A DNA stretch of 64,000 nucleotides from Latrodectus hesperus (lineage: Eukaryota > Arthropoda > Arachnida > Araneae > Theridiidae). The notes under the pieces were generated by a model. That model did no database searches, was not told the origin of the DNA, and saw only the letters and a program-made list of their open reading frames with translations. Below are positions 37,365-49,450 of the stretch, piece after piece; position 1 is the first letter of the stretch; every line of letters begins with the position of its first letter. Both the position numbers and the translations under genes were made by a program. The stretch covers positions 96,526,567 through 96,590,566 of the forward strand of contig CM075853.1 of the NCBI GenBank assembly GCA_037975125.1, in the 5' to 3' direction.

Positions 37365-40300
37365 CTATAGGACACGTTCTCGCTCGTGACAAGGGACAAC
37401 TAGCTGTGCTTCTTCTGACTCTGTTTCAGGCGAATATCGATACAGTATTCCCTGATTCATCAGATACCCTCTACTAGGCCAATTTACATAGTTTTCATCT
37501 TTCCGACCACTTTCAAAGCAGTCTATGATTTTTCTTACATCCTCATCCTTCAATTGTTCTTCACGAATATCTTTAGATTTCCTGGATGGCAAATCTATGG
37601 AAATAGTGTTCAATTTACAAACAAATCTGTCCACTTTATCAACTGGTCTGGACAGAAGATCTGCAATTACATTAGATTTTCCTGGAGTGTAAAGAATTTT
37701 CGGATGATATGACTGGATTTGAAGAGCCCATCGAGCTAAGCGTCCGGATGGCGATTTAATACTCATAAGCCACTTCAAGGGTTGGTGATCAGATGCAATA
37801 ATAATTTCTTGATTTTCCACATAGCCACGGAACTTTTCAAGTGCCCATACCACAGCTAATGCTTCTCTTTCAGTAGTTGAATAATTTCTTTCAGCTGAAC
37901 TGAGCAATCGACTGGCATACTCAATCACATGTTCTTCCGGCCTTTCTCCTTGGATAAGGACTGCTCCTAGAGCGTAATTACTAGCATCAGTTCTTATGAG
38001 GAATGGTTTAGATCCATCTGGCTGAGACAACACAGGTGGTGAAATCAACCGTCTTTTTAACTCATCAAATGCTTTCTGTTCGGTATCACCCCATATCCAT
38101 TGTTTATTCTTTTTTGTTAAGTCACTAAGGGGTCTAGCAACTTGAGAAAAATGGGGAACATATCTCCGGAACCAGGAACAAGTCTGTAGGAAGGACTGAA
38201 CTTCTTTAGCACATTTTGGTGTTGGAATTTTTTGAATAGAAGATACTTTGTCAGCATCCACTTCCACACCTTTTTCAGTTATCCAATGACCTAAATACTT
38301 CACTCTGTCACAAGAAAAATGACATTTGCCTCTGTTAGCATTCAGTTTAAATATAGAAAGTCTTTCAAACACTTTTCGTAAATCTGATAAATGTTCATCA
38401 AAAGTTTCTGATAAGATAATGATATCGTCAAGGTATGACAATGCAAAAACATCTTTGAGACCAGATCTAAATTTATCAATGAGACGTTGAAAAGTTGCGG
38501 GTGCGTTGCGCAACCCAAAAGGCATACGTAAAAATTTAAAAGTTCCAAATGGACAGATGAATGCAGTCTTCTCTTGGTCCGATTCATGAACTTTGACCTG
38601 ATGATAACCAGATCTTAAGTCTATCGTAGACATGTATTTCGTCGACTTGGCTTCAGTCAATAAATCATCCATTCTAGGTAGTGGATAGTTATCCGGAATA
38701 GTCGTTGAGTTTAACTTACGGTAATCAACACACAATCCGATGGTACCGTTCGGTTTAGGCACTAATACCACAGGACTTGCATAAGGAGATTCACATTCCT
38801 CAATTATTCCTTCAGTTAGTAAGGAATCTAGCTCTTTCTTCAACAACTCTTTCTTTGCAGGTGTCATTCTATACGGAGGTTCAGCAACAGGTAGGCTATT
38901 TCCAGTCTGTATTCTGTGTTCAATAAAAGGAGTAGGTTCTCCCCCTGGTTTGAAGTTATTTTCAAATTCTTCCAGCAATGAATTTAATTTATGACGTTGT
39001 TCTCTTGTCAAGTGTTTTCCTTCATCATTTCTCAATTGCACGGAATTAGAGGTTTCTGAAATTTCAGCAGACATATCAGGCGAAGTCAATTTTTGTGGCA
39101 TTATTACTTTTGTAGCACTTACGGTTTCAGATGTTTCCTGATAAAATGGATAATGTCTGTGTGGATATTCACTAAAATGCCAAGTGCCATTCTGGATGTT
39201 AAGCACAATACCAGCAGCCTGGAGAAAGTCAGTGCCAAGCAATGTTCTATTACCTTTAGCGTTTGGTAACGCAATAAATTTCATACGAACTTTCTTTCCT
39301 TCTACATTAAGATTCACGACTGTTGTCAAGGCTGGGACATTTCTTTCTTTTCCATCAGCAAGTACCATTGTAATATTCTTCTTTTGAAATTTAAAACCTT
39401 TCTCTTTCAATAAACAAAAAAATCTCTCTCCCGCAATGGAATTTGATGCACCTGTGTCGGCACAAAAAGCTGCTTTTTCACCACAAACAGTTAAAAAAAT
39501 TGAGTTAGACAATGAATCTGAAGCTTGTGCGGTATACAATTTTACACCATTAACAACTGTTTTAGCCTCTTCTTTTAATATGTTGCACTTTGGACACTTA
39601 GACTGAATAAAACCAGGATTACCACATCCATAGCAATGAACCGAAAATTTTCTTTCTGGCTTGTCTTTACTAAATTTTGGACTTTCATAGTTGGAATATT
39701 TTATTTTGTTAAGTTCCCTATAGTTAGGAGGCTTATAGTTTCTTTCTGAAGTAGATTTAACATAGTCTTTGAAATTTGGCTTCTTAGCAAAGATAGGTGA
39801 ATTTTTCTTCATTCCCAGTCTTACATTTTCGTAACTGTCAAGCTTTTCTGCAAGTTCTAAAGGATCATTCAGCTCTGACCATTGATCAACAAAATGTTCT
39901 CTTACCTCTGGAGGTGTTCTTTTCTTTAACTGGTCAGCTATAATTAAGTCTTGCAATTTCTCAAAAGTGATGATATTCAACTCCTTTACCCATCCCTCGA
40001 AATATGATTTAATTTCAAAATAGAAGTCTTTCCATGTTACTTCTGCACTTTTTCTATGTTGCGAGAACATCTGCCGAAACCTATCTGATGTAAGTCGAAA
40101 ACGCTTCAAGAGCATCTCTTTCGCCTTTGAGTAGTCGTTAACATCTTCTTCATTTTCTCTAGCAATTAATTGATTTATTTCGGCTGGCAATGAGCCTATC
40201 AAGTACGGCATCCAATTCCTTTCAGGTATATTCACTAATTTTAATTGACGTTCAAAAACTGTCAGGTACAGTCCTATTTCATCCTTATTGGGATTAAATT

Positions 40301-40634
40301 TTGGGAGAATACGATTCAGATCCCAATTTGTTTTCTCTGCTTCACTGGCTGGAGCTGTGGCAGTGGAGGAAAGTACTTTCTGAGCTTCCACTTGAAGTTT
40401 TAAGCGTTGCAATTCATGCTCTCTTTCTTTTTCGTATTCAGTTTGTTTTTCTTTTTTAAGCCGTTCCTCTATTATATTAGTTAGCATATTTTTCACTAAC
40501 TCTTCATCATAATCGTTTGATTTGGTTATAATATCTTTCAGTTGAATTACTTTTAGATCATCTGCTACCCCTAGCCCCATTTCTATAGCGAGGTTTCTCA
40601 AATCCTCTTTTTTCCCTTTCCCAAGGAAGGCCAT
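37365..40634 (-). CDS. Gypsy Gag-protease-RT-RNase H polyprotein (1089 codons)
   Basis: The ATG (MAFLGKGKKED) opens Gag, with a charged helical region (about residues 55-90) and a capsid-like domain (about 100-265, WKDFYFEIKSYFEGW). A zinc knuckle near 334-347 reads CYGCGNPGFIQSKC, with Phe where His is usual. Protease: CADTGASNS (about 393) and LLGTDFL. RT (about 600-770): CVDYRKLN, FLRMPFGLRNAPATFQ, and catalytic YLDD near 734. RNase H (about 870-1000): IRTDASNYALGAVL, TTEREALAVVWAL, ASDHQPLKWL. Gag and Pol share one frame with no shift. It ends at TAG after CHERERVL, before integrase. It copies element RNA into DNA in cytoplasmic particles. Confidence 0.93.
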   Translation of the reverse strand: MAFLGKGKKEDLRNLAIEMGLGVADDLKVIQLKDIITKSNDYDEELVKNMLTNIIEERLKKEKQTEYEKEREHELQRLKLQVEAQKVLSSTATAPASEAEKTNWDLNRILPKFNPNKDEIGLYLTVFERQLKLVNIPERNWMPYLIGSLPAEINQLIARENEEDVNDYSKAKEMLLKRFRLTSDRFRQMFSQHRKSAEVTWKDFYFEIKSYFEGWVKELNIITFEKLQDLIIADQLKKRTPPEVREHFVDQWSELNDPLELAEKLDSYENVRLGMKKNSPIFAKKPNFKDYVKSTSERNYKPPNYRELNKIKYSNYESPKFSKDKPERKFSVHCYGCGNPGFIQSKCPKCNILKEEAKTVVNGVKLYTAQASDSLSNSIFLTVCGEKAAFCADTGASNSIAGERFFCLLKEKGFKFQKKNITMVLADGKERNVPALTTVVNLNVEGKKVRMKFIALPNAKGNRTLLGTDFLQAAGIVLNIQNGTWHFSEYPHRHYPFYQETSETVSATKVIMPQKLTSPDMSAEISETSNSVQLRNDEGKHLTREQRHKLNSLLEEFENNFKPGGEPTPFIEHRIQTGNSLPVAEPPYRMTPAKKELLKKELDSLLTEGIIEECESPYASPVVLVPKPNGTIGLCVDYRKLNSTTIPDNYPLPRMDDLLTEAKSTKYMSTIDLRSGYHQVKVHESDQEKTAFICPFGTFKFLRMPFGLRNAPATFQRLIDKFRSGLKDVFALSYLDDIIILSETFDEHLSDLRKVFERLSIFKLNANRGKCHFSCDRVKYLGHWITEKGVEVDADKVSSIQKIPTPKCAKEVQSFLQTCSWFRRYVPHFSQVARPLSDLTKKNKQWIWGDTEQKAFDELKRRLISPPVLSQPDGSKPFLIRTDASNYALGAVLIQGERPEEHVIEYASRLLSSAERNYSTTEREALAVVWALEKFRGYVENQEIIIASDHQPLKWLMSIKSPSGRLARWALQIQSYHPKILYTPGKSNVIADLLSRPVDKVDRFVCKLNTISIDLPSRKSKDIREEQLKDEDVRKIIDCFESGRKDENYVNWPSRGYLMNQGILYRYSPETESEEAQLVVPCHERERVL

Positions 40635-42157
40635 TTTTGCATGAGTTTATTTTTAAGAGTTATAAAGTTATTTTCAACTGATTTAAAATATGTGTTTATT
40701 TATTTTAGTTAAAACGAAATTTAAACACCATCAGTCTTAAATACAATATTATGTGAAAATATAAACACTTTAACTTTAAACATAAGTAAAGTATAACCTA
40801 TTATTATTTGTCCAAATATTTACTGCAAATAAAATGAACTCTTAAATTATTGTAAATAAACCTGAAATATTCATATGATATTCACTGTAATCAAACAAAA
40901 CCAAAACAAAGCATTTCACAATTCCACCATGAATTTTATTTTCGTTTCATTTATAACTCTTTACTTTCGTTTTATAATTATCAATAATTACTAAATATGT
41001 ACCTTTGTTTATAAATTATATTTTATCAATACTTTAATACCACATTCAATAATTCAAAATATATTAATTAAGATAACTTAATCATATGCATTCAAAGAAT
41101 ATTTTATATTAAAATAACAAAATGTTTTATTGACTTTTTATTTAACTTAAAAGTTCTTCAATTTTCGAGAATATCAATTCTGATACCTTTTACCAAAATA
41201 TTAATAATAATGTTGTAATCTTAATATATAACCTTAAATATATACATGGAATACAATATATTTTCATTCTTTATTCAATGAAACCACTTACTAAAAAAAT
41301 AAAACACAAAGATTCTAAACAGAAAGTGAATGACGAAAAAAATTACATAAATAAAAATAGCATTCATAGATATTGAAAGGCTAGACAGTGAGGCGTATAT
41401 GAAAGCAATAACAACGGTCGTTTGCGGCGCCTTGTTTCGTGTTTTAAATCAAAACAAAAGTATCATCCCATGAAAAATGCACAGTCATCAGACAATTAAA
41501 TTCTATTAGATATTATATTTTAAACACTATCTCACTGTAAAGAATATATTTTCAACTATTCAGAATTAAGAAAGATAATATATGAGAAATATAAAATATT
41601 CAGAAGTAACAGATATTAATTCACGTACACATACTATAATACTTCAAATATAATAATAAAATAAATATATCTTTTAATTCAATACTCTAATACAAAATAT
41701 TATTCATTTAATAATATGTGAAACATATCTACCAAATCAAACAAATAATTATACTCGCAAGTAATAATATTGTTCAAAATTCCAGAACATAAAATAATAA
41801 CACTTTTATGGAACACAACTTATAAAGAAACTTTTTATATAGTTTTATATTCATACGTGCTTAAACATTAACATTTTTGTGCTTAAACATAACTTAATTT
41901 TAATTCTTAGTACAGTATAAAAGCAACTTATCTGGAATTTTCAGATCGCTGAACTCCTCAAATGAACAAGAAAAATCTCGGATGAGATTACACTTCGGAA
42001 TCTAATAATAATAATGATCTCGGATGAGATTATACTTCTAATGATTCCATAAAACACTACACATCAGGAGGTAACCTGTAAAATTTTGAGTTCCCCTCCA
42101 ACAACAAAATTTAATTCTGGGTAGAATTTTGAAGAGCAAAAGAAACTCGAACTCGGG
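40635..42157 (-). other. Untranslated leader of the gypsy element (~1.5 kb)
   Basis: Lies between the primer-binding site and the gag ATG. AT-rich, no long frame; includes a local duplication of CTCGGATGAGATTA (about 41970-42030). Unusually long for a simple gypsy leader. Confidence 0.7.
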
Positions 42158-42175
42158 TCTCACGTTGGGCTGCCA
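42158..42175 (-). promoter_or_regulatory. Primer-binding site of the gypsy element
   Basis: The minus strand reads TGGCAGCCCAACGTGAGA five bases after the end of the 5' LTR. The TGG start pairs with the CCA end of a tRNA. I do not assign the tRNA. Confidence 0.8.
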
Positions 42176-42180
42176 TTTTT

Positions 42181-42458
42181 TGTAGCGTGTAGCATGTAGC
42201 TGGTTTAATAGGAACAAAGAAATAAGTTCCTTAAATAGCTCAAAATATTTTATTACAATTTTAGGTACAATGTGAGCACAACACAGATACACACAGATAC
42301 TACAAATAATACTAAATAACATCTAAAACATTTAAATTTGAAGAAAAAAAGTAAACATGAGAGTCATATGGGCATGTCTCATACCGTCGGTTGTTGGAGA
42401 GGGACTGGCCTTCTCGTTGACGATGCCATGGGTGACGCTGCAGATAGAGGGCGCTACA
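42181..42458 (-). repeat. 5' LTR of the gypsy element (278 bp)
   Basis: Same ends as the other copy (TGTAGC...GCTACA). In element orientation it precedes the primer-binding site and so acts as promoter LTR. Confidence 0.95.
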
Positions 42459-45400
42459 ATATTTATTTTTTGAAAATTTTCGAATTGGAAAATCTCGATT
42501 GAGAAAGGTTTTGTAGAAGAGATTTCTATTATGAAATTGAGACTGTGGCAGTAATTTATCATAGTTATAAATACTTATAAGCTATTAAATACTTTTAAGA
42601 ATTGATAAAAATTGTTTTAGTGTTTCTAAAATGAGCCCCTTGAAATTATAACAAAACTCAATTCTCAGTAGTGGTATTTGAAAATATATGTATACTCGTA
42701 TATTTAAACATACAGAATAATCGTATATTTTTGTTGCTTCAATAATCGTTGTTTCAGAAAACAAAAATTTCAGAAAATTTTTTTAATTTTTAAATATTGT
42801 TTTGTAACGATTTAATTTAGAAAAGTTGAAGAAACTCATATAGTATTTCTTTTCATACAAGATTTTAGTAATGCAAATTAATATTTACTTCAGATCAATA
42901 AAAAAGGATTGAAAAACATATTCATCAACCAATTTAAAAAAATAAATATGATAATTATTACTTGGGTATTTAATTAACAGTAAAGAGAATACGATTTGTT
43001 TCCTTAATAAAATGAACTTTAAGTTCTTTCTATCAAGTATGCTGAAATACTAATAATTAATACAAATAAAAGTTTTTTGCTTAAAATTTATATGAGTGCA
43101 GATTGCAAATTATGTTTTAACGCATCGTATTAAGATACATAAAATTTTCATAAGCAGGCATTAACTTTATGTCATATTTTCCTTGAATTACATGATTTAT
43201 ATATCGATTTAGTTTTACGTGTGAGTGTAGCACTCTCTAGAAAAAATCATCACACTACTTAATTTTTAGTTTAGTTTACTATGGGCCTATTAAGTACTAA
43301 ATTAATTTTTGCTCACTTTATTAGTACAACAGATTGTACACAATTTAAAAAATAACTTATTTATAGTATAGCTAAATATTTATTTTTGAATATTGATAAA
43401 AAGCATTTTTGAAGTTACAGGAGGATAAAGACAAATATTTAAATTATTCTGTTGAAAAAAACTGAATTATATATTTGTAAATAAATCTTGTTTTATGATA
43501 TATTTCCAAGTTTAAATTAAACTGAAAATAATTTCAATAAAACTAAGAATAAACTTAAAAATAAAATGCAAGATTATACAAAAATCATTTATTCAATTTT
43601 TAATACAGAAAAAAATTAAATAAAATTATGTATACAGAAAATCTTATGTTTATGATGTAGAATTAATACTGGAGCTTGACAGTTTTATTGTCAGTTTAAT
43701 AGAACGAAATAAAAATACTATTAAAATAAGAATAAAAAAGATAATATGCATTTTAATACTTATATTTTGCAAAATTTAGATCTTGATCGATTATAGTAAG
43801 AATGTGTTGTTTAAATTAAAGTCTCAACTGAACCATTTTTTAATTTATAAATCATTTAGTCCACGAGAGCATAAAATACAGTAAGTTTAACATCGTACTT
43901 AACATTAAACACATGATGACACTTATATAAATTATTGAACGCTTTTTAATCTTCCATATCCGACATCATTAAATTCACTATCCACACATAAAAAGATTTC
44001 ATATTCAGGTCTTGCTTTTAACCACAGCAAAGCAAGAGTATTTGAATACTTTTGAGCATTGTTCTTCTTCTACAGATCTCTTCACCTAATTCGAAAAAAA
44101 ATCACAATGACTAAAATTTTTATAATATTTGTATTTTCATTATAGTGTCTACATAAACTTTAATACCAAAATATTCTTAAGAATTATATTTAAAAAATAA
44201 AGCCTTATTTATTAAGAAAATAAAGCTGTAAGAAATCAGATATCTACGTAATTATATTCTGTGTATTGGAATTATATTCAGTCCAAAAAATACTATCATC
44301 CTGAATTCTCACATATTTATTCCATATTACAGGACAAGTTTTTGAAGGCGGCTTATACAAGTTAAGCTGCCTTCAAAATACGATAATATTCTAGGAGTAT
44401 AGAATGCAGGATTTTTACTGTGAAAACAGTCAGCCTCTGGATATCAAATTCCAAATCTATTTGTAATAAAGAGAGTAATCATATATATTAAATTAATAGA
44501 GCTTTTTATTGTAATTTAAAGCAAGTATAATTTGTTAAAAAAATTGGTATTATCATTAATTAATTAAAACGTAGTAACTTAAGTCAGTAAATTAATGATT
44601 ATCTAGTAGTTGTTGAAAATTTTTATAAGAATGTGGCAAACATGATAAATTATTGATATACAATGAAACAAATACAAAATAATTTTGGATTTTTTCTTTG
44701 TTACGAAATAGACATAGCCCCTATCATAATTTATAAAATGGATTTTTAAACATTAAATAAAAATGTATACATGCATACATATATAAATTTATTTTTAATG
44801 TTAAAGCATTTTGAATCAATTAACTATAACGGAAAAACAGGTGAAACTAAGTGAATAATTTTTTTTTACAAATTACAACAAAAAAAATTTTGAAACTCTG
44901 CTTTTGTATCACATATACTAATATTCATATACATTGCATGTAAAATGGTTTTTAAAAATACAAAATAGAAAACTACAATATAATAAAAGACAAAAGCAAT
45001 ACTGCATATTATGTAAAATATAGATTTTAATTACTTTCTTTTGGATCTTGCAATCATTAAACAAATATAAAAATAACAATGAGATTTTTCTTCCATTTTT
45101 ATATAAAAAATTATTTTCTCAGCAAAATTTCAACTAAATGTTTTTGTCATTAAAATAATTTAAAATATCTTATTCATATGCAATAAAAAAACTTGGAAAT
45201 GCATGAACAGCATGTTTCATGTTCTATCATTAAAAATGCAGGTATACAAATTATGTAAGGAATTCTAAATTTTAGTGAGCTTAAATCATTGTGGCATTGT
45301 TAGAAAATAATGTTGAAATAAAAGTTTAGTACTTTCATGAATATTTTAAAATTCATCCTTAAATATGCAAAAATACAGGTTTTTATACTACCAATGTTTT

Positions 45401-46935
45401 ATTGAATGAATTTTTTAGCCTCTTTTGGATACTTAGAGACATAAATTCTGTAATAGAATAGAACAATAGATGATCTATTTTTCATCACAAAATGTAATTT
45501 TGTTTAAAACATTTTCTTCATAAGTTCAAATATTTTTTTTCTCGATGAGTTTCGTAAAGCATTTCAAATTGTAATCATTTTATTTGAAAGGAAAAATACA
45601 CACATATACACATTTGTGTTTACACAGAAATATCATACATGTAAAAACTAGTCATGGTCAAGTGATGGTCAAAGCTGGATATTTATTTTTAAGCAATTAA
45701 ATTCAAATTAAAAATTCAGAAAATTGTAATTGAATTAAAAATTTATTATAAAGATAATTAAAATTTCGTTTTAGCTGTAAAAACAAACAAAACTTTATTT
45801 CAAAATAGATTTAAAAATATTATTAAAATTTCTTAAGCTAATTAACAAGTAATATTAATTTAATGAATAATAATTACCTTTCATTATTTTAAAACCAACT
45901 TTAAAAACCATAAACTTTAACATTTTCTCAGTTTCCATAAAACTTATTTTGATTACACATTGTTCAGAATATACCAGATCAGCCATTTCTTCCTTACATT
46001 ACTTTCATCATCTTCAAAATAACATGTTTCGCATTTGCTTCTGCTAATTTTGTTTTTTAATTTTTCACTGATGACAATGACAACCATAAAATACGAATAA
46101 AAATTATATTTCCATCGACAAAAATTTTAGTTGGAAATATTATACAAATTATTAGTAGATTTTGATGCATATAAAATTTTGTTTTCGTTTTATCTACGAA
46201 TGCTTTTACATAGTAACAATCAAATCAAAAATTTTCATTGAAATTTTAATGAATAAAATACATACTGTCAAGTAATATTCTGTAGATTAATATTTACTTT
46301 ATATTGTATTAACATTTAAATTAAAAAAGCTTTAAATTTTATTTATGAAAAAATTTATTCTTATTCATTGGTAAAATGTTGTATTTGATATTAATCGCAT
46401 GTTCAATTCAGTACAATAAACTATATTAAATAATATTTTTTGTATACAATGGATATTTAAATGAACGAGAAAATTAATAGTCATATCCAAGCAGTTTCGA
46501 ATTAAAAGAATTTCAATATGCAATCATTATTTACTATTGCTTAATTTACTATTAATTTATAATAGATTAAATTTTGGCAAAAAATAGTACTTGAATTAAA
46601 AAATAAAATTTCCAAACACATTTTTATATTATTAAACATTATCAATTAAGTAGAAATTTCAATTATTATAAATAATACATGAATATAAATTCAATAGAAT
46701 TCATTCATTTACACTTTCGAATAGGAAAGTTTATATCACTGCGAAAAATCACAATATGAAGATTTGATTTAGTCATTCAATTAATTATAAGAAATAAAGA
46801 CTTACCGTTATGTTTCTGCGCACCTTCTTGTCCAGTTATATATATTTTTAATTCAAATAGATCGCCTTTACAAAATGAAGTTTTAAATTCCTCCATTTTA
46901 AGTGAAACTAAACCGAAAGCATAGAGCCACGTGAC
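42459..46935. other. AT-rich spacer, no gene seen
   Basis: 4.5 kb with no readable coding segment, tRNA or transposon; one notable hairpin at 44340-44378. Confidence 0.6.
44340..44378. repeat. Inverted repeat, 16-bp arms, 7-nt loop
   Basis: TTTTGAAGGCGGCTTA, loop TACAAGT, TAAGCTGCCTTCAAAA. Fifteen of 16 positions pair by Watson-Crick; the other is G-T. Confidence 0.85.
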
Positions 46936-47295
46936 CATAGGTTTCCAAAGTGGTCCATGTGGAACCCCAGGAGTCCATAGGAGACCTCACGGGGGCCCAC
47001 GTAGACGTGAAAAGAAAACATGGGTTCACAAGTTGTAAGTGGGGGTCCACGAAAAATTTTCTGGTTTTCATAATAAAGAACAAAAATTTTGACTTGGATT
47101 TACCTATCAACGTTGGCAGGTAGCATCAAAAGGACACAAGAATATGTGCTACTTTTTTTTCTTCTTAACAACCCCAATTTAGGGTGATATGTTTTATGAG
47201 TTCAGGGAATACAGTAGAAATGTAGCAGCAGGGGTCAACCGAAAATTGTAAAACGTTTAAAGTGGTCCACGAGAAAAAAAGTTTGGGAACCCATG
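46936..47295. mobile_element. Candidate hAT-like MITE (~360 bp)
   Basis: The left end reads CATAGGTTTCCAAAGTGGTCC. The right end reverse complements to CATGGGTTCCCAAAC and a little further in GTGGACCACTTTAAA. This resembles the CAGNGGTTCCCAAAC ends of many hAT elements, and GTGGTCC/GTGGACCAC recurs inside both ends. I found no convincing 8-bp target duplication, so the exact limits are uncertain. No transposase. Confidence 0.45.
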
Positions 47296-48659
47296 ATTTA
47301 AACCAATCAGAGCACATCGCATTTGTGCCATAAACACGTCAAAAAATAGAGAAAATTGCCTTGAATCGAGGATGGAGTGTTTGAAAGAGAACTTCTCTAC
47401 CCAATTAAGTAGAAAAGGATTCATTTTGCATCTTTATGGAGTACAATATATCCGTCGCTCATTGAGTGGTGAAAAACCACTCGATTTTTTTAGGAGTGTA
47501 GATTTTATGGAGCCAAAAACAAAAAACTGAATGCAGGATGAAACAAAGATTCTATTATTAAACGTGTTTCTAGAACACTAATCGAATTTTTTTACCTGGT
47601 TTCAAAGTGATATCAGGAAATTTTCATAAATTCATTATTTATAAATAAAATTGACTACTTTGAATTCATTACTTTACTGGAAAAGAATTTTACTTGAAAT
47701 GATTTAGTGAAATTAAATGTATGGGCTTATGTTAAGTGTTGTCAGGGTGAATTGGGAATATCTATTGAGTGATATAACTACACACATTTAAATTCCATTT
47801 TTTTATATTAATTACATAAGATTGTATTTTTATCTTTTGTTGTGCCATTGAATCAAAACACGGTGGGGAGAATCACCGAAGAAAATGAATTGCAAATAGT
47901 TGTTATTTTTTAATTCCACAATTTGAGAAGAAGTTGACGATCAATGATCTTCTTTGAAGCATATTGATTTTTATAATTATTAAAAACTGTTTACCAAATA
48001 TTCGCGATTAAATTATTTTCTTTGAGTTATTATCAATGTTTGAAAATATTAATTATTATTTAAAATACAAAGCAAAAGTTTATAACTTTTTAGAAGTTAC
48101 ATTAATATATTCTAGATTCCATAAAGGTTTCTAAATTTAAAAGTGCCTAAGAACTTCTGAGACTGAGATTCAGATATTATATAAAGCAGGATGCTAGTAA
48201 GGAAAATCATTAAAGCGACAAAGACTAAAAATGCATATATAGAAACAACACCATTTAAAATAAATTCGAAGGAAAAGATTAATATTTTCATTTTTAACAG
48301 ACTATTTATTGTATAAAAAGTCTCAAGAGAAAACTGTCATCATTTGAATGTAGTATGAGGAATTGTATAAAGATACAGATCAGGAATCTCCAAAGCGAAT
48401 GTGTAAATAATCTGAATTAATTCCAATCAATTTTAATAGTTTTATCTATTTTGATATCAAATCACATCAGAGAGTAATAAATGAATGTTTGCTAAGATAT
48501 CTGTTCTTAAGAAATTTCAAATGAAGATTATTCACATTTGAAGACAACAGCTGACAATTTTAACAGAAAACGAAGTCTTTCTTGTTGTTGGCTTATCCTC
48601 TTTAAAGATCTGATATTTGTCAGATCAACTCCATTAAATAGTTGACAGTTAGAAAGTCA
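47296..48659. other. AT-rich spacer, no gene seen
   Basis: Contains a short hairpin GAGTGGT-GAAAA-ACCACTC near 47464-47483. No coding segment. Confidence 0.55.
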
Positions 48660-49450
48660 ATGACTAGCAAGGGATTTGAGGATAAATCTTCCTGGGAAAG
48701 TCCGACGCAATCCAGAATATGTTTCGGTGAGGCTGGATGTTCACAGCATTTTTTACAAGTAGGACACATTTTTTGTACCACATTCAAACGATAAACATTT
48801 TAGATGTCCACTTGAGAATCTGGCCAAGGCAGTCTGAGATTTTCGATCACATTTTGTTTCCAGAAGAGTTCCAGGAGATGTTCCAAAGTACCATTGGTGT
48901 GTTGGTGTAATTTGCCAGATTGAATGAAGTCTAGATTTCTCATTAGAGTAAAGTTCCTGATATGTAAGTGATGAATCAGTGGGCGTATCTTCGTCACTTC
49001 TCTCTTTGGTCAATTGATCTACGGTCTCATTGCTACTAATATTTACATGGGATGGAATCCATTAGAGATGTACACCATGTTCTTGGGAGATAGATAGATA
49101 GACTTGTTTCATCCTTTATAGAGAACCAGTCGGTGAGATGTTGCAGTGCACTGCGGCTGTCTGACAAAATCCAAAGTTCTCCAAAATCACAGTTGCTGGA
49201 AATGATAGCAGCAAGTCCCACTTTCATCGCTATCAACTCACTTATGAAGACTGAGCACGTGTCAGGGTTGCGTTGCTTTAGCGAGATTTCAGACTGAGGG
49301 ATTCTAATATAAAATCCGCTCTCAGTACGGTCATTTGTACGACTACCATCGGTATACATTTGCACTGCATCGCAGGAAATGCAATTAATAATTTCTAATG
49401 CTAATTGTCTAAGATGATTTCCGATGTGAGTTTGCTTGTTTGCAGTTTGC
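48660..49450 (-). pseudogene. RNase H and C-terminal relic of a non-LTR retrotransposon
   Basis: The minus strand from about 49440 reads RQLALEIINCISCDAVQMYT, then DGSRTND, SGFYIR, VFISELIAMKVGL and LWILSDSRSALQHL. These are the RNase H domain motifs (first Asp in YTDGS, Glu in SELIA, Asp in LSDSRSA) of arthropod Jockey/I-type elements. After a frame change near 49,070 it continues WIPSHVNISSNETVDQLTKE, with a TAA before the Trp. It ends with a zinc-finger-like CPTCKKCCEHPASPKHILDC in another frame (about 48,690-48,770). The reverse transcriptase is absent, so this is a 5'-truncated, broken copy. Confidence 0.8.

Larger units (their letters stand above)
35915..42458 (-). mobile_element. Ty3/gypsy LTR retrotransposon, nearly complete, 6.5 kb
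   Basis: Two direct LTRs (35915-36191 and 42181-42458) bound a minus-strand gag-pol. Immediate flanks are ATAT on both sides (35911-35914 and 42459-42462), a 4-bp target duplication. Reading on the minus strand: 5' LTR, primer-binding site, about 1.5 kb of leader, gag-pol, polypurine tract, 3' LTR. The order protease, RT, RNase H, integrase is that of Ty3/gypsy (Metaviridae). No env-like frame follows integrase. LTR near-identity points to recent insertion, yet a TAG interrupts pol. Confidence 0.95.

Noticed and set aside
42332..42562. Short minus-strand frame crossing the outer edge of the 5' LTR
   Set aside because: It begins in flanking DNA and runs into the LTR with no protein similarity; a chance frame.
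47464..47483. GAGTGGT-GAAAA-ACCACTC hairpin followed by a T-run, like a bacterial intrinsic terminator
   Set aside because: The window is clearly eukaryotic nuclear DNA, so such a terminator has no expected role. It may just be a small foldback.
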